Origin: Rhodoluna limnophila
GTDB taxonomy: Bacteria > Actinomycetota > Actinomycetes > Actinomycetales > Microbacteriaceae
NCBI RefSeq assembly: GCF_005845365.1
Contig: NZ_CP040509.1
Coordinates: forward strand, 496,001 to 560,000
Direction of reading: 5' to 3'
Length of the DNA: 64,000 nt
Positions 26,717 to 35,637 of the stretch are shown here, in pieces. The notes under the pieces are model-generated. The model was given only the letters and a program-made list of their open reading frames with translations. It was not told the DNA's origin and did not search any database. A program made the position numbers and the translations under genes. How positions within the stretch are numbered: position 1 is the first letter of the stretch; each line of letters opens with the position of its first letter.

Positions 26717-27948
26717 AGAAATCTCAGGTGAAGCCGGCCAGGCGTCCTTCTGTCAGCCAAGTTTCGGCAGCATCACCGAGTGTGGCCTCATTGGCGTCTC
26801 GCTGGTTCGACAAAGTCTTCCGAGCCCAGTCGATTCACTTTTACCGACTGCTAGGAGTCACGCTTTTCCTAGTTACCTTCGGAGTCGTCATGGTGCTGTC
26901 GGCATCATCTATCGACTCGCTGGTAGCCAACAACAATTCGTTCAGCGTGTTCGCGAAGCAGAGTTTTTTTGCCGTGGTCGGCCTTGGCGTAATGGCTCTG
27001 GCATCCTTGCTGTCTACGAGTTTTATCCGGTCAAAGGCAAAGCTCCTGTTCGGCATATCTATGCTCCTACAGGTTGCAGTTATCTTCATCGGTAAAGACA
27101 TTAACGGAAACCGAAACTGGCTTGACTTTGGTTTGTTCGCGATTCAACCATCAGAGTTTTTGAAAATCGCGGTCATTCTTTTTGTGGCTAATTACTTGGC
27201 GCAACAGGCAGATTACCTGCACGACCGTGCAGTTTGGGTGCGTGCCCTGGTGATTTCTGGCGCGGCCGCTACTTTGGTGATGTTGGGACGAGACCTCGGC
27301 ACCGTGATCATCATGGGCATCACCTTCGTGGGAATGCTTATTTTGGCGGGCATGCCCCAAAAACTAATCAACCTTGTGCTTGTGCTTGCAGCGGGGGCCC
27401 TCCCGCTGGCAGTAATGGGCAGTGGGTCCCGAATGGGTCGAATCACTGCTTGGATGAACCCAAATGCGCCAGACCCATTTGAATACAACTGGCAGTCAGA
27501 ACACGGCATGTGGGCATTGGCAGCCGGTCGAATTTTTGGTGCGGGTTTGGGCGAATCCAAAATGAAGTGGAGTTGGATTCCTGAAGTTGAGAACGACTTC
27601 ATTTTTGCCGTAATCGCTGAGGAACTCGGCCTAATCGGTGCCCTGGTCGTGATTATTCTGTTTGTCTTCCTCGCATTTGCCTTCCTCAGAATCATGCAGC
27701 GAACTCAAGATGATTTCAGTCGCATCGTGGTCTCCGCAGTCATGCTTTGGATTGTTTTCCAGGCTCTGGTAAACATCGCGGTAGTGCTTAGGTTGCTTCC
27801 GGTACTTGGTGTTCCGCTGCCATTGATTTCTGCCGGTGGATCCTCGTTGGTCGCTAACCTAGGTGCAATCGGAGTGGTTTTGGCAATTGAGCGAGAGAAT
27901 CACGCCAATCCGTACCAGGAACGTCGCAAGCCGGGGCGTCGCCGATGA
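26713..27948 (+). CDS. ftsW: SEDS-family septal glycosyltransferase FtsW
   Basis: This 411-residue polytopic SEDS protein polymerises lipid II into septal glycan together with FtsI. A basic N-terminal tail precedes about ten membrane helices. Recognisable stretches are GKDINGNRNWLDFG, QPSEFLKIAVILF, GRDLGTVIIM, ENDFIFAVIAEELG and GVPLPLISAGGSS, all typical of FtsW/RodA. Its place between murD and murG, with four-base overlaps at both ends, supports FtsW rather than RodA. Confidence 0.95.
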   Translation: MKKSQVKPARRPSVSQVSAASPSVASLASRWFDKVFRAQSIHFYRLLGVTLFLVTFGVVMVLSASSIDSLVANNNSFSVFAKQSFFAVVGLGVMALASLLSTSFIRSKAKLLFGISMLLQVAVIFIGKDINGNRNWLDFGLFAIQPSEFLKIAVILFVANYLAQQADYLHDRAVWVRALVISGAAATLVMLGRDLGTVIIMGITFVGMLILAGMPQKLINLVLVLAAGALPLAVMGSGSRMGRITAWMNPNAPDPFEYNWQSEHGMWALAAGRIFGAGLGESKMKWSWIPEVENDFIFAVIAEELGLIGALVVIILFVFLAFAFLRIMQRTQDDFSRIVVSAVMLWIVFQALVNIAVVLRLLPVLGVPLPLISAGGSSLVANLGAIGVVLAIERENHANPYQERRKPGRRR

Positions 27949-29012
27949 CCAATTTTTTGCTGGCTGGCGGTGGCACTGCTGGGCATGTGAATCCGCTACT
28001 TGCTCTGGCTGATCAAATCAAATATGATTCGCCGACCGACCAGGTGTGGGCCCTTGGAACCAAAGAGGGGCTGGAAAGCGCTCTGGTGCCGGCACGCGGC
28101 TACGAATTACTGACCATTGCTCGGCTGCCTTTTCCGCGGCGACTTGGCAGTTACGCTTTTGGGTTTGTACCTAAGCTTTTGCGCGCCATCAAGCAGGTTG
28201 AAAACATCATCACCGATAAAAAGATTGATGTTGTAGTTGGCTTTGGTGGTTATGCCAGTGCGCCGGCGTATTTGGCTGCCAGACGCCTGGGTGTTCCGGT
28301 TGTGGTGCACGAGGCCAACGCACTGCCAGGTTGGGCAAATAAATTGGGCGCAAAGCGTGCCGCTGCCGTGGGTGTGGTGTTTGAATCGACACCGATCAAG
28401 GGTGCGGTCAAAGTTGGTATGCCGCTACGCCGTGAAATCGAGGCCATCGCAGAATTTCGAGACAAGCGTGCTGCCCGCGAGCACTTTGGTTTAGATCCGG
28501 ATTCGGTCACAATTTTGGTGACTGGAGGGTCTCTCGGGGCCAAGCGTATTAACGAAACTCTCGACCAGTCACGACATCTGCTCGCCGCGGCTGGCATTCA
28601 GGTGCTGCACATCGTTGGTGGCAAATCTGAACTCGATGAAGTCAGCGAAGCGGGTTACGTGCGATTGAAATATTGCGACCGGATGGACCTAGCCATCTCA
28701 GCAAGTGACTTTGCGATTTCACGCGCAGGTGCCTCCACAGTCAGCGAATTTATGGCGGTTGGTTTGCCGGCTGCATACATCCCGTACCCGGTGGGCAACG
28801 GAGAGCAGCGCTTCAACGTTGAGGGTCTCGTTACCGCAGGTGGTTCCGTGCTGGTTGAAGACGCGCAGTTCACTCCGGAATACGTTGCCAGCGAGGTTAT
28901 CCCGATGGTGTCGAATACCAAGCTCTTGAGAAGCATGGCCGAAAAGGCCAAGGCTTTTGGAATTGCAGATGGCTCATCCAGGTTGCTATCGCTCATTCGC
29001 GGTGTTTTGTAA
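27945..29012 (+). CDS. murG: UDP-GlcNAc:lipid I N-acetylglucosaminyltransferase MurG
   Basis: This 355-residue GT28 enzyme converts lipid I to lipid II on the inner membrane face. The N-terminal GGGTAGHVNPLLALA loop, the VVGFGGYASAPAYLAAR segment, the TGGSLGAKRINE motif and the ISRAGASTVSEFMAVGLPAAYIPYP nucleotide-sugar site are all family hallmarks. It overlaps ftsW by ATGA. The murC gene follows after 51 bases that hold a possible -10 (TAGTCT, 29035-29040), so murC may have an extra promoter. Confidence 0.96.
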   Translation: MTNFLLAGGGTAGHVNPLLALADQIKYDSPTDQVWALGTKEGLESALVPARGYELLTIARLPFPRRLGSYAFGFVPKLLRAIKQVENIITDKKIDVVVGFGGYASAPAYLAARRLGVPVVVHEANALPGWANKLGAKRAAAVGVVFESTPIKGAVKVGMPLRREIEAIAEFRDKRAAREHFGLDPDSVTILVTGGSLGAKRINETLDQSRHLLAAAGIQVLHIVGGKSELDEVSEAGYVRLKYCDRMDLAISASDFAISRAGASTVSEFMAVGLPAAYIPYPVGNGEQRFNVEGLVTAGGSVLVEDAQFTPEYVASEVIPMVSNTKLLRSMAEKAKAFGIADGSSRLLSLIRGVL

Positions 29013-29063
29013 GCCAATTTTCAGGCCTCGAGCCTAGTCTTGTAGACGAGTGTTAGGAACCGC

Positions 29064-30455
29064 ATGATCAAGCCCGATTTTTCACAGCCTGTACCCGAAG
29101 ACCTTGGAGTGGTTCACTTCATCGGTATCGGTGGTTCGGGTATGAGTGGCATCGCCCGAATCCTGTTGGGCATGGGCCACCGAGTCACGGGCAGCGATTT
29201 GCGCGATACAGCGACTGTAGCCACACTGCGTGAACTCGGCGCCGAGATAACCATCGGGCATGATGCGGCGAACTTGGGTAACCCAGACACCGTGGTTGTG
29301 ACTTCTGCGCTTTGGCCGACTAATCCTGAGTATGTCCTGGCCAAAGAGCGGGGAATCCCAGTGATTCACCGTTCGCAGGCTCTTGCCTACCTAACCACCA
29401 AGCGAGATGTAATTGCCGTTGCCGGTGCCCACGGTAAAACCACCAGTACCGGAATGATTATCACAGCGCTTTTGGGCTTGGGTGAAGACCCGAGCTTTGT
29501 AAATGGCGGCGTAATTGCCTCGCTAAATGCTTCCTCAGCCAGCGGTACCGGAAACCTGTTTGTTCTCGAAGCCGATGAATCGGACGGTTCATTTTTGCTT
29601 TACAACACGGCCGCTGCCTTGATCACCAACGTGGACGCCGATCACCTCGACCACTATGGCACCGAAGAAGCGTTTGAGGCCGAATTCGCAAGGTTTGCCA
29701 GCGGCGCTCGAGATTTTGTTGCAATTAGCTCTGACGACCCTGGCGCGGTGCGAGTGACTCGGCTAATCAAGGACAAGCGGGTGCTGACTTTCGGTCGGGC
29801 TGATGACGCAAATTTCCGATTGTTCGATGTCGATGCCAGTGGCGCTCGGGTTTCGTTCAGCGTTGAACACGGTGGCCAAATTTACTCTGCTACGTTGCGT
29901 GTGCCTGGCGAGCACAACGCCATCAACGCAACCGGCGCGTTGGCAGTTTTGGTTGGCCTTGGTTTTGACGCAGAAAAGAGCCTGGCCCAGATTGCCGAGT
30001 TTGGTGGAACTGACCGTCGCTTCCAACTGCACGGCCAGGTTCGCGGTGTATCCGTTTATGACGACTACGCACACCACCCAACCGAGTCAGCTGCCGCCAT
30101 CAAAGCGGCCAAGGCTGTTCTTGGCGACCAGGGTCGACTCATCACAGTGTTTCAGCCTCACCTATACAGCCGGACGCGTCTGATGGCACAGGAGTTTGCT
30201 GACGCCCTTTCGCTGAGTGACGAAGTAATTGTTCTCGACATCTATGCGGCGCGAGAAGATCCAGAGCCGGGCGTGACGGGCGCACTGGTATCAGACCGAT
30301 TCGCCGATAAAAATAAGGTTCACTACGTGCCTGAGTGGGATGACGTTCCAGCCGTGGCGGCTTCGATTGCCAAAGACGGTGACTTCATCATGACCATGGG
30401 TTGCGGTGACATTTACCGGATGTGCCCAGAGCTGTTGGAAGAGTTAAAGAAGTAG
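29064..30455 (+). CDS. murC: UDP-MurNAc-L-alanine ligase MurC
   Basis: This 463-residue Mur ligase adds the first stem-peptide residue, L-alanine, to UDP-MurNAc. The N-terminal [14 protein letters not shown] and the ATP loop [11 protein letters not shown] are characteristic, as is the [11 protein letters not shown] motif in the C-terminal half. The ribosome binding site is TTAGGA. It is followed by ftsQ after four bases. Length and motifs are standard. Confidence 0.96.
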   Translation: MIKPDFSQPVPEDLGVVHFIGIGGSGMSGIARILLGMGHRVTGSDLRDTATVATLRELGAEITIGHDAANLGNPDTVVVTSALWPTNPEYVLAKERGIPVIHRSQALAYLTTKRDVIAVAGAHGKTTSTGMIITALLGLGEDPSFVNGGVIASLNASSASGTGNLFVLEADESDGSFLLYNTAAALITNVDADHLDHYGTEEAFEAEFARFASGARDFVAISSDDPGAVRVTRLIKDKRVLTFGRADDANFRLFDVDASGARVSFSVEHGGQIYSATLRVPGEHNAINATGALAVLVGLGFDAEKSLAQIAEFGGTDRRFQLHGQVRGVSVYDDYAHHPTESAAAIKAAKAVLGDQGRLITVFQPHLYSRTRLMAQEFADALSLSDEVIVLDIYAAREDPEPGVTGALVSDRFADKNKVHYVPEWDDVPAVAASIAKDGDFIMTMGCGDIYRMCPELLEELKK

Positions 30456-30459
30456 TTTC

Positions 30460-31416
30460 GTGAAGCGCCCCCAAGCACGTTCCGGCAATCCGAAGGCAAG
30501 GCCAACGGGGTTGCCGAGCGCACCGGCGAGGGCAGATTCTGCGTCAAAGGCGGCCAAGCCAACCAAGGCAGCAAAAGTTGCCAAGTCGACCAAAACATCA
30601 AGACCGACAAAGGCTATCGAACGTCGCGAAACTAAACGCCTCAACCTGGTGCGCAAGTCTTCGTCTAAGCGCGGGCTAAGCGCCAAACTCTCTGCCGAAG
30701 CAAAACGATTCACCGCTTACTCGCGTCGTCGTCGTGCCATCACAATCACCGTGGTGTCAGCGTTTTCATCGTTGTTGCTAATTGTTTTGGCTACCGTGGT
30801 CACTCCCGTTCTTGCGGTTGAAAAAATTACTATCTCTGGTACCGATCGGATCAAGCAAGAGTCGGTTCAAAAGGCCCTCAAGAGTCAGATTGGTAAGCCG
30901 CTTCCGACGGTTAATTCAGCTGAAATTGCGAGCCTGCTCGAAAAGTTTCCCCTGATTGAGAGTTTCGCGATTGTGAGCCTTCCTCCTCACGGTCTAAAAA
31001 TTCAAATCACCGAGCGTCAACCGATTGTGATCATTGAATCCGGGGGAGTGAAGTACCTCTACGACCCGGCTGGAGTTCGTGTTGGTAAGGCTACGAGTAA
31101 AGACAAGTACCCCGAAATGGCCATCGCTGGACTTCCAGAAAACAGTAAAAACTTTGCGGCGGCAATTGACGTGCTAATGGCGCTCCCAGCCAGCCTGCTC
31201 GAGCGGTTGGCCTCGATTGATGCCAAGTCAAAGGATGACGTCACCATGCGGTTGCGTGGGTATTCCGGGCAGCGAATTATTTGGGGCGATGGCTCCAACT
31301 CGGTGCTGAAATCTAAGGTGCTAGCTGCCCTAATCAAGAACCAAAAGAAGAACGACATGGTCACCTTTGACGTGTCCTCACCGAACGCACCGGCAGTGCG
31401 TTACGGAAACTTTTAG
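30460..31416 (+). CDS. ftsQ: divisome protein FtsQ/DivIB
   Basis: This is a 318-residue bitopic protein. A long basic Lys/Ala-rich cytoplasmic tail (1-90) leads to one membrane helix (about 93-118), a POTRA domain starting LAVEKITISGTDRIKQESVQ, and a beta-rich FtsQ domain with the ITERQPIVIIE segment. FtsQ bridges FtsL/FtsB and the early divisome. It starts with GTG. The tail is unusually rich in PTKA/AKS-like repeats and is probably disordered. Position between murC and ftsZ confirms the call. Confidence 0.92.
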   Translation: MKRPQARSGNPKARPTGLPSAPARADSASKAAKPTKAAKVAKSTKTSRPTKAIERRETKRLNLVRKSSSKRGLSAKLSAEAKRFTAYSRRRRAITITVVSAFSSLLLIVLATVVTPVLAVEKITISGTDRIKQESVQKALKSQIGKPLPTVNSAEIASLLEKFPLIESFAIVSLPPHGLKIQITERQPIVIIESGGVKYLYDPAGVRVGKATSKDKYPEMAIAGLPENSKNFAAAIDVLMALPASLLERLASIDAKSKDDVTMRLRGYSGQRIIWGDGSNSVLKSKVLAALIKNQKKNDMVTFDVSSPNAPAVRYGNF

Positions 31417-31447
31417 ACACGCCTACGAAGTTCCGACAATCTCCTTC

Positions 31448-31499
31448 GCTTACGGCTTACTTTCTTGGCGCAATGCATTAAATCGGTAAAACCGTAAGC
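31448..31499 (+). promoter_or_regulatory. ftsZ leader with inverted repeat and candidate promoter
   Basis: The 142-base ftsQ-ftsZ gap holds GCTTACGG (31448-31455) and its exact complement CCGTAAGC (31492-31499), 36 bases apart, plus a second GGCTTAC/GTAAGCC pairing. Between them TTGGCG (31465-31470) and TAAAAC (31487-31492) could be -35 and -10 at 16-base spacing. This suggests a separately regulated ftsZ promoter; FtsR, encoded at 638, is a candidate binder. Confidence 0.4.
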
Positions 31500-31558
31500 C
31501 TCATGTAGAGGTTGAGGGTTTGGGGTTGAAGCATAAAAAGCGGAAGCAGAGGATTATC

Positions 31559-32767
31559 GTGGGTCTAAATCAGAACTACCTAGCAGTTATCAAGGTTGTT
31601 GGCGTCGGCGGCGGCGGTGTAAACGCACTAAACCGCATGATTGATGCTGGCCTTCGTGGTGTTGAGTTCGTAGCCATTAACACCGATGCCCAAGCGCTTT
31701 TGATGAGTGAGGCACACGTGAAGCTCGACATAGGTCGCGAACTGACTCGCGGTCTAGGTGCGGGTGCTGACCCAGAGATCGGCCGTCGTGCGGCCGAAGA
31801 CCACGCCGATGAAATCGAAGCCGCCCTCAAGGGCGCCGACATGGTTTTCGTCACTGCCGGTGAAGGCGGTGGTACCGGTACCGGTGCCGCTCCAGTGGTT
31901 GCCCGCATTGCAAAGTCTCTTGAAGCGCTGACCGTGGGTGTTGTTACCCGTCCATTTGGTTTTGAAGGCAAGCGTCGTGCCCAGCAGGCCGACCAGGGCA
32001 TTGATGTGCTCCGTGGTGAAGTTGACACCCTAATTGTCGTTCCAAACCAGCGTCTGCTCGAGCTCGTCAACAAGACTGTTTCGGTCGTCGAGGCATTTGC
32101 CACCGCCGATGACGTTCTTCGTGCTGGTGTTCAGGGCATCACCGACCTGATCACCACTCCGGGTCTGATTAACCTCGACTTCGCCGACGTTAAATCGGTC
32201 ATGAAGGGCGCTGGTTCAGCGCTGATGGGTATTGGTACCGCCAAGGGTGAGGACCGCGCTGTTCGTGCGGCTGAGCTGGCTGTATCTAGCCCGCTGCTAG
32301 AGGCCAGCATCGATGGCGCACACGGCGTCCTGCTTTTGGTTCAGGGAGCATCAGACCTCGGTCTTCACGAGATCGATGAGGCCGCTCGACTGGTCCAAGA
32401 GGCCGTGAGCCCTGAAGCCAACATCATTTACGGTACGACCATCGATGACACTCTCGGCGATGAAGTCCGCATTACTGTTATCGCGGCTGGTTTTGATGGC
32501 GGCACCCCGCAGGTGCGCAAGGTTGAGCGCAAGCCCTACTCTGCCGCTCCTGCTGCGGCAGCTGGAGGCTGGTTTGCATCAAACCCTGCACCGGCAACCG
32601 AGGCCATTTCAGTTGTGACTCAAGACGCCGAGGTCGACGCAGTCGAAGCCACTTCAGTTGCTACCTCAGCAGAAGCTCGCTCTGAAGAATCAACCAGCGT
32701 GGCTCAGCCGCAGTCAAATGACGGAACCTGGGGCGACGACCTAGACATTCCTGAGTTCCTGCGCTAA
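31559..32767 (+). CDS. ftsZ: cell division GTPase FtsZ
   Basis: This 402-residue tubulin homologue forms the cytokinetic ring. The GTP signature GGGTGTG is at 103-109, the N-terminal [15 protein letters not shown] and the NTDAQAL loop are intact, and a Ser/Ala/Glu-rich linker ends in the conserved tail DLDIPEFLR that binds SepF and other partners. I chose GTG 31559 because AGAGGA lies six bases before it and it yields the family start [11 protein letters not shown]; an in-frame start at 31520 adds 13 basic residues with no family support. No ftsA is present, as usual in Actinobacteria; SepF, two genes on, provides the membrane anchor. Confidence 0.97.
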   Translation: MGLNQNYLAVIKVVGVGGGGVNALNRMIDAGLRGVEFVAINTDAQALLMSEAHVKLDIGRELTRGLGAGADPEIGRRAAEDHADEIEAALKGADMVFVTAGEGGGTGTGAAPVVARIAKSLEALTVGVVTRPFGFEGKRRAQQADQGIDVLRGEVDTLIVVPNQRLLELVNKTVSVVEAFATADDVLRAGVQGITDLITTPGLINLDFADVKSVMKGAGSALMGIGTAKGEDRAVRAAELAVSSPLLEASIDGAHGVLLLVQGASDLGLHEIDEAARLVQEAVSPEANIIYGTTIDDTLGDEVRITVIAAGFDGGTPQVRKVERKPYSAAPAAAAGGWFASNPAPATEAISVVTQDAEVDAVEATSVATSAEARSEESTSVAQPQSNDGTWGDDLDIPEFLR

Positions 32768-32770
32768 AAA

Positions 32771-33469
32771 TTGAGTCAGTCTGGCGCCTCACTTCGTGAT
32801 CGCTACTTCGATGTAGTGTCGCGGATTGAGTCTGCTGCTTTGTCTGCAGGCAGGGATTCGAGCGAAGTCGAATTAGTGGTTATTTCCAAAAATCACCCGG
32901 CTTCTATGGTGGTTGATTTGGCTGCGATGGGCGCCCGAAATTTTGGTGAAAATCGCGATCAAGAGGCAAGGCCAAAATCTGAAGAGGTTTCAGCCGCTGG
33001 TATTGAGGGAATAACCTGGCATTTTGTCGGGCAATTGCAGAGCAACAAGGCAAAGTCGGCGCTTTCCTATGCCAAAGTCCTGCATTCTCTTGACCGTGAA
33101 TCACTGCTTACGGCAGTTGCCAAGGCTGCTATTGATTTGCCCGAGCCGGTGCAGGTATTCATTCAGTTGAACCTAACCGATGACCCCGGGCGCGGGGGAA
33201 TTCAGCCTGCGAGACTTGAAGAATTTGCCAACCGGGTCCTATCTTCTCCAAATGTTGTGCTGCTGGGAGTCATGGGTGTCGCGGCCCTGGATCGACCACC
33301 GGCCCAAGATTTCGAAACCATTCGTCGGGCATCCCAAAAGCTGCAGACTATTCAACCGTCAGCGAAATTTATTTCTGCTGGAATGTCAGAGGATTTTGAA
33401 GAAGCGATTGCCTTTGGCGCGACACACGTTCGGGTTGGCAGCGCCATTACCGGAAAAAGGCAGTACTAG
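32771..33469 (+). CDS. YggS/PLPBP-family PLP homeostasis protein
   Basis: This 232-residue single-domain alanine-racemase-fold protein binds pyridoxal phosphate, probably through Lys40 (VVISK). The NFGENRDQEA and WHFVGQLQSNKAK motifs and the C-terminal FEEAIAFGATHVRVGSAI are typical of YggS. The family buffers PLP and affects amino-acid and vitamin B6 balance rather than catalysing a known reaction. The TTG start lies three bases after ftsZ with no clear ribosome binding site, so coupling is likely. Position between ftsZ and sepF is conserved in Actinobacteria. Confidence 0.93.
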   Translation: MSQSGASLRDRYFDVVSRIESAALSAGRDSSEVELVVISKNHPASMVVDLAAMGARNFGENRDQEARPKSEEVSAAGIEGITWHFVGQLQSNKAKSALSYAKVLHSLDRESLLTAVAKAAIDLPEPVQVFIQLNLTDDPGRGGIQPARLEEFANRVLSSPNVVLLGVMGVAALDRPPAQDFETIRRASQKLQTIQPSAKFISAGMSEDFEEAIAFGATHVRVGSAITGKRQY

Positions 33470-33508
33470 CCATATTCTGGAGTAGAAGTAATCCGCAGGA
33501 GGGTAATT

Positions 33509-33940
33509 ATGGCTGGTCTAATTTCACAGGTTTCAGGATGGCTTGGTCTTGCTGACGAGACCGAGGCTCTTCCAGCGCGTCCGGCAGCAGTTCCTGCCGG
33601 CGAACAGCGTCAGGTAGCACGTGTTACCCCGATGCGCCCACGTCGTGGAAACACCGACGTCAACGAGATTTTCACCATGGAGCCACGCTCTTACTCAGAG
33701 GCTCCTGAGGTTGCCGAGAACTACCGTGTCGGTATCCCAGTAATCGTAAACATGAGCAACATGTCTGAGGCTGACTCAAAGCGCATGCTCGACTTCATGC
33801 TCGGTCTAAAAGAAGGCCTAGAGGGTCACCTAAAGCGTGTAACTCCAAAGGTTTTCCTGCTTACCCCAAACCACGTTGCTGTTAATGACGAAGAACAGGG
33901 TCAGGCCGAAACCGGCGACGACCTAATCGTTCGTCCTTAG
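33509..33940 (+). CDS. sepF: cell division protein SepF
   Basis: This 143-residue protein has a short amphipathic N-terminus (LISQVSGWLGL) for membrane binding, a Pro/Arg-rich linker, and the compact SepF domain from about residue 65 (FTMEPRSYSEAPEVAENYRVGIPVIVN, then RMLDFMLGLKEGLEG and KVFLLTP). In Actinobacteria SepF is the main membrane tether of FtsZ. AGGAGG precedes the ATG, and TATTCT just after yggS may be part of a local promoter. Confidence 0.95.
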   Translation: MAGLISQVSGWLGLADETEALPARPAAVPAGEQRQVARVTPMRPRRGNTDVNEIFTMEPRSYSEAPEVAENYRVGIPVIVNMSNMSEADSKRMLDFMLGLKEGLEGHLKRVTPKVFLLTPNHVAVNDEEQGQAETGDDLIVRP

Positions 33941-33952
33941 TTTTAGATAGTT

Positions 33953-33964
33953 TAGGTTCGAGAA
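33953..33964 (+). promoter_or_regulatory. candidate leaderless promoter of the YggT gene
   Basis: TAGGTT (33953-33958) is followed by six bases and the ATG at 33965. No Shine-Dalgarno sequence is present in the short sepF-yggT gap. Confidence 0.4.
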
Positions 33965-34252
33965 ATGGGTCTGCTTTCAGTCGTTCTTTGGTGGCTGCTG
34001 CAGATCCTTTTTCTTGCCCTTTTGGGTCGTTTGGCCGTAGACCTGGTCAGATCAGTAAACCCAAGTTGGCGACCAAAGGGAATGGTCTTGGTCCTGCTCG
34101 AGATCATTATGACGATTACCGACGTGCCGCTTAACTTCGTTCGTCGATTCATCCCACCAATTCGAATGGGCGCCATTGCTTTCGACCTAGGTTGGACGCT
34201 TCTGGTGATGGTAATTTTCTTTGCCCAGCGACTGGTTCTGGCTATCGCCTAA
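33965..34252 (+). CDS. YggT-family membrane protein
   Basis: This 95-residue protein has two membrane helices (about 4-28 and 68-92) flanking the conserved cytoplasmic-side segment with NPSWRPKG and DVPLNFVRRFIPPIRMG. YggT proteins sit next to sepF and divIVA in many Gram-positive bacteria and are linked to division-site or envelope assembly, without a known reaction. DivIVA follows after 125 bases that contain an A/T-rich stretch and a good ribosome binding site. Confidence 0.9.
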   Translation: MGLLSVVLWWLLQILFLALLGRLAVDLVRSVNPSWRPKGMVLVLLEIIMTITDVPLNFVRRFIPPIRMGAIAFDLGWTLLVMVIFFAQRLVLAIA

Positions 34253-34377
34253 TTAACCACCGCTCCGCCACTTTTTGCGGATCTCGGTTGTACCCAACCA
34301 CAGTCTCTCTAAGGTAATCTTTTCTTTTATCGAGCCGTTTTCCCCAGCCGGTCGTTTAGCAAATAAAGAGGTGCGCG

Positions 34378-35136
34378 ATGCCATTGACTCCCGAAGATGT
34401 AGTCAATAAGAGATTTCAGCCGACCAAATTCCGCGAAGGCTATGACCAGGATGAGGTCGATGATTTCCTGGACGAAATCGTCGTTGAGCTTCGACGCGTA
34501 AACCAAGAAAACGAAGACCTACGCCAGCGTCTGTTGGCATCTGAGGCCCGCATCGCTGAACTCCAGCGCAGCGGCGCCGGCCTGGCCGACCAGCTTAATG
34601 CTCCGACTGCTGAGGCCGCTTTGACTCCGGTCTACAGTCCTGCAGCCCCAAGTGCCTTCCCAGAGGCAACTCAGGACCCATCGACTCTAGACACCAACAA
34701 CACCAACAACCTCCTTCAGTTGGCGCGAAAGCTACACGAGGAGCACGTCCGTGAGGGTCTAGCCAAGCGCGACGCGCTAATTGCAGAGGGTCACGCGACT
34801 GCCGCTCGTGTTGTTCGCGAGGCCGAAGCCCAGCAGCGTGCTGACATGAGCCGCCTTGAACAGGACAAAGCGCTTATCGAGCACCGCATTCAAGAGCTTC
34901 GGAGCTTTGAACGCGAGTACCGCATCAAGCTGAAGACATACATCGAGGCCCAGCTAGCCGATCTAGGTGACTCAGATGTTGCGCCCGAGGACCGACCAAT
35001 TACCTCGCCGGCTCTTGGCTACAACTTTGAGACAGCGCCGGCGCCAGCGCCAGCTGCCGACAACATTTTCCGACCAGAGCCTTACGGATTCCAGGCTTTC
35101 GGGAACGAACAGATCAACAACGAAAACAACTACTAG
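34378..35136 (+). CDS. divIVA: polar growth/septum protein DivIVA (Wag31)
   Basis: This is a 252-residue coiled-coil scaffold. The N-terminal membrane-curvature domain is typical (PLTPEDVVNKRFQPTKFREGYDQDEVDDFLDE), followed by a first coiled coil (to about 65), an Ala/Pro/Thr linker, and a long second coiled coil (about 115-195) before a Pro/Ala tail. In Actinobacteria this protein marks poles and recruits wall synthesis. Wag31-type proteins are also targets of PASTA kinases such as the one at 13290, although the phosphosite cannot be assigned here. AGAGG precedes the ATG. Confidence 0.94.
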   Translation: MPLTPEDVVNKRFQPTKFREGYDQDEVDDFLDEIVVELRRVNQENEDLRQRLLASEARIAELQRSGAGLADQLNAPTAEAALTPVYSPAAPSAFPEATQDPSTLDTNNTNNLLQLARKLHEEHVREGLAKRDALIAEGHATAARVVREAEAQQRADMSRLEQDKALIEHRIQELRSFEREYRIKLKTYIEAQLADLGDSDVAPEDRPITSPALGYNFETAPAPAPAADNIFRPEPYGFQAFGNEQINNENNY

Positions 35137-35139
35137 TCT

Positions 35140-35634
35140 GTGACTGTTAAAAAAGCGGCCTTGGTCCGCCAGGTTTGGTTTTTGGGTACGGCATGGCTGG
35201 TTATCGGCGTCGATCAGTTCACAAAGCATTTGGCTATCCAAAATTTAGAGTTTGCCAAACCGGTTGATTTTCTTGGTTCGATTGTTCGTTTGAACCTCTT
35301 GTACAACGACTCTGCAGCTTTCTCGCTAGGTTTCGGGGCAACCTGGATTTTCACCCTGCTCTCGACTTTGGCAACTCTGGCTCTGCTTTGGTTCAGTCGT
35401 AAAATCCAGTCAAACTCGTGGGCACTGATGGGTGGAATTTTGCTCGGGGGAGTCGTGGGAAATCTAATCGACCGCTTAACTCGCGATCCTGGATTTGCTA
35501 TTGGCCACGTGGTCGATTTCATCCAAATTCCATTTAATTTTGCCGTGTTCAACATTGCCGACATTGCGATCGTCAGCATGTGCGTCTTGGCTGCGATCCG
35601 TGTAATTCGCGGCGAAAAAATCGGCCAAGAATAA
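35140..35634 (+). CDS. lspA: lipoprotein signal peptidase
   Basis: This 164-residue membrane aspartyl protease cleaves prolipoprotein signal peptides after lipid attachment. Four membrane helices are apparent. The catalytic dyad is Asp111 (GNLIDRL) and Asp141 (FNIADIAI). The conserved N-x-G-A-A-F segment reads NDSAAFS, with Ser in place of Gly, a mild deviation. The GTG start is three bases after divIVA with no separate ribosome binding site. One client in this window is the CtaC lipoprotein. Confidence 0.95.
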   Translation: MTVKKAALVRQVWFLGTAWLVIGVDQFTKHLAIQNLEFAKPVDFLGSIVRLNLLYNDSAAFSLGFGATWIFTLLSTLATLALLWFSRKIQSNSWALMGGILLGGVVGNLIDRLTRDPGFAIGHVVDFIQIPFNFAVFNIADIAIVSMCVLAAIRVIRGEKIGQE

Positions 35635-35637
35635 TCC

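Noticed and set aside
30541-30660. Lys/Ala/Thr repeats in the FtsQ N-terminus as a sign of a frameshift or repeat expansion
   Set aside because: The reading frame is intact, and long basic cytoplasmic tails are common in actinobacterial FtsQ.
31520-31558. In-frame upstream extension of ftsZ adding 13 basic residues
   Set aside because: No family member starts this way, and the GTG at 31559 has a well-placed AGAGGA.
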